A stretch of DNA of 15,018 nt from JAVBSN01 sp031547045 (GTDB lineage Bacteria > Bacillota > Clostridia > Lachnospirales > Lachnospiraceae), in assembly GCA_031547045.1 (NCBI GenBank), contig JAVBSN010000077.1:1-15018 (forward strand), given 5' to 3'. The position numbers were made by a program, and so were the translations under genes. The notes beneath the pieces are model-generated. The model saw only the letters and a program-made list of their open reading frames with translations. It was not told where the DNA came from and made no database searches. How positions within the stretch are numbered: position 1 is the first letter of the stretch; every line of letters begins with the position of its first letter. Below, one piece after another: positions 14,879 to 15,018 of this stretch.

Positions 14879-14912
14879 TACACATACTTGCCTAATTATG
14901 CAAGTATGTGTA
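14879..14912 (+). terminator. Stem-loop after the pilin gene (weak terminator or mRNA stabiliser)
   Basis: TACACATACTTGC (14879-14891) and its perfect complement (14900-14912) form a 13-bp stem with an 8-base loop, 11 bases after the pilin stop codon. No run of T follows, so it is more likely a partial terminator or a 3' stabiliser that lifts pilin mRNA over the next gene. Confidence 0.6.
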
Positions 14913-14939
14913 ACTATGTATATAAGGCAGGAATTTGTT

Positions 14940-15018
14940 TTGAATAATATATCAGAATACATAATAGCATTTTTTAGTGGATTAATTATATCCATACCTT
15001 TTTTATTTGTATATTCTT
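14940..15018 (+). CDS. Start of an unidentified membrane protein (partial)
   Basis: Translation from TTG 14940, with CAGGA (14928-14932) 7 bases before it, gives 26 codons that stay open to the right edge. The peptide, NNISEYIIAFFSGLIISIPF and onward, has a hydrophobic segment close to its start. An in-frame ATG at 14916 would add eight residues but has no ribosome-binding site. Context suggests a pilus-assembly gene such as a prepilin peptidase, but the GSFLNV-type start of many A24 peptidases is not seen, so I leave it unnamed. Confidence 0.5.
   Translation, partial: MNNISEYIIAFFSGLIISIPFLFVYS

Noticed and set aside
14916..14939. ATG 14916 as the start of the right-edge gene
   Set aside because: It is in frame but has no ribosome-binding site and sits just after the stem-loop; TTG 14940 has CAGGA at 7 bases. 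It remains a possible alternative.
1..15018. CRISPR arrays, insertion sequences, tRNA or rRNA genes, attachment sites, origins
   Set aside because: I looked on both strands and saw no regularly spaced repeats, transposase genes or recognisable RNA genes.

Overview
The window is a strongly AT-rich stretch of a low-GC Firmicutes chromosome, most likely a Clostridia member of the Lachnospiraceae type. Evidence for this is the Gram-positive ribosome-binding sites (AAGGAGG type) throughout, the ireB-ruvX-DUF1292 gene set, an RNase J, a sporulation sigma-K gene that has no pro-sequence, and a Gram-positive type IV pilus cluster. The species call is an inference from gene content and base composition. 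No gene-free stretch exceeds about 205 bases.

Layout. (1) Positions 1-96, minus strand: the start of an HPr/Crh-like gene that runs off the left edge, with its own sigma-A-type promoter. (2) 254-1543: mtaB, a radical-SAM tRNA methylthiotransferase. (3) 1611-3512: a GT-C/GT39-like membrane glycosyltransferase with its own promoter. (4) 3579-9222: an apparently co-transcribed eight-gene housekeeping operon: ireB, ruvX, a DUF1292 gene, RNase J (TTG start), a YlbF/YmcA-family gene, an MltG-like gene without its catalytic domain, trmR and trhP. It resembles the Bacillus subtilis yrzL-yrrK-yrzB-yrrL-yrrM-yrrN/O order, with RNase J and the YlbF-family gene inserted. It ends in a hairpin shared with the convergent sigK gene. 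(5) 9248-9868, minus strand: sigK. (6) 10072 to the right edge: a type IV pilus cluster of pilB, pilT, pilC and a type IV pilin, followed by the start of a membrane-protein gene that runs off the right edge.

How the genes work together. Three genes act on tRNA anticodon-loop modification: MtaB on t6A37, and TrhP with TrmR on U34 (5-hydroxyuridine, then 5-methoxyuridine). RNase J and the YlbF-family protein belong to RNA turnover and its regulation. IreB and the MltG-like protein are linked to cell-envelope control. The pilus cluster supplies the extension ATPase, retraction ATPase, platform protein and pilin. The N-terminus of PilB fits the two-part MshEN cyclic-di-GMP-binding consensus, including the 5-residue spacer.

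Most of the window is ordinary core genome and I see no wholly new system. The points most worth a second look are the three-copy GTGAAAATTG array, with mutually exclusive pairings, between pilC and the pilin gene; the predicted c-di-GMP input on PilB; the MltG-like protein without a catalytic domain; the terminator that contains the sigK stop codon and overlaps the trhP stop codon; and the repeat-rich region ahead of pilC.
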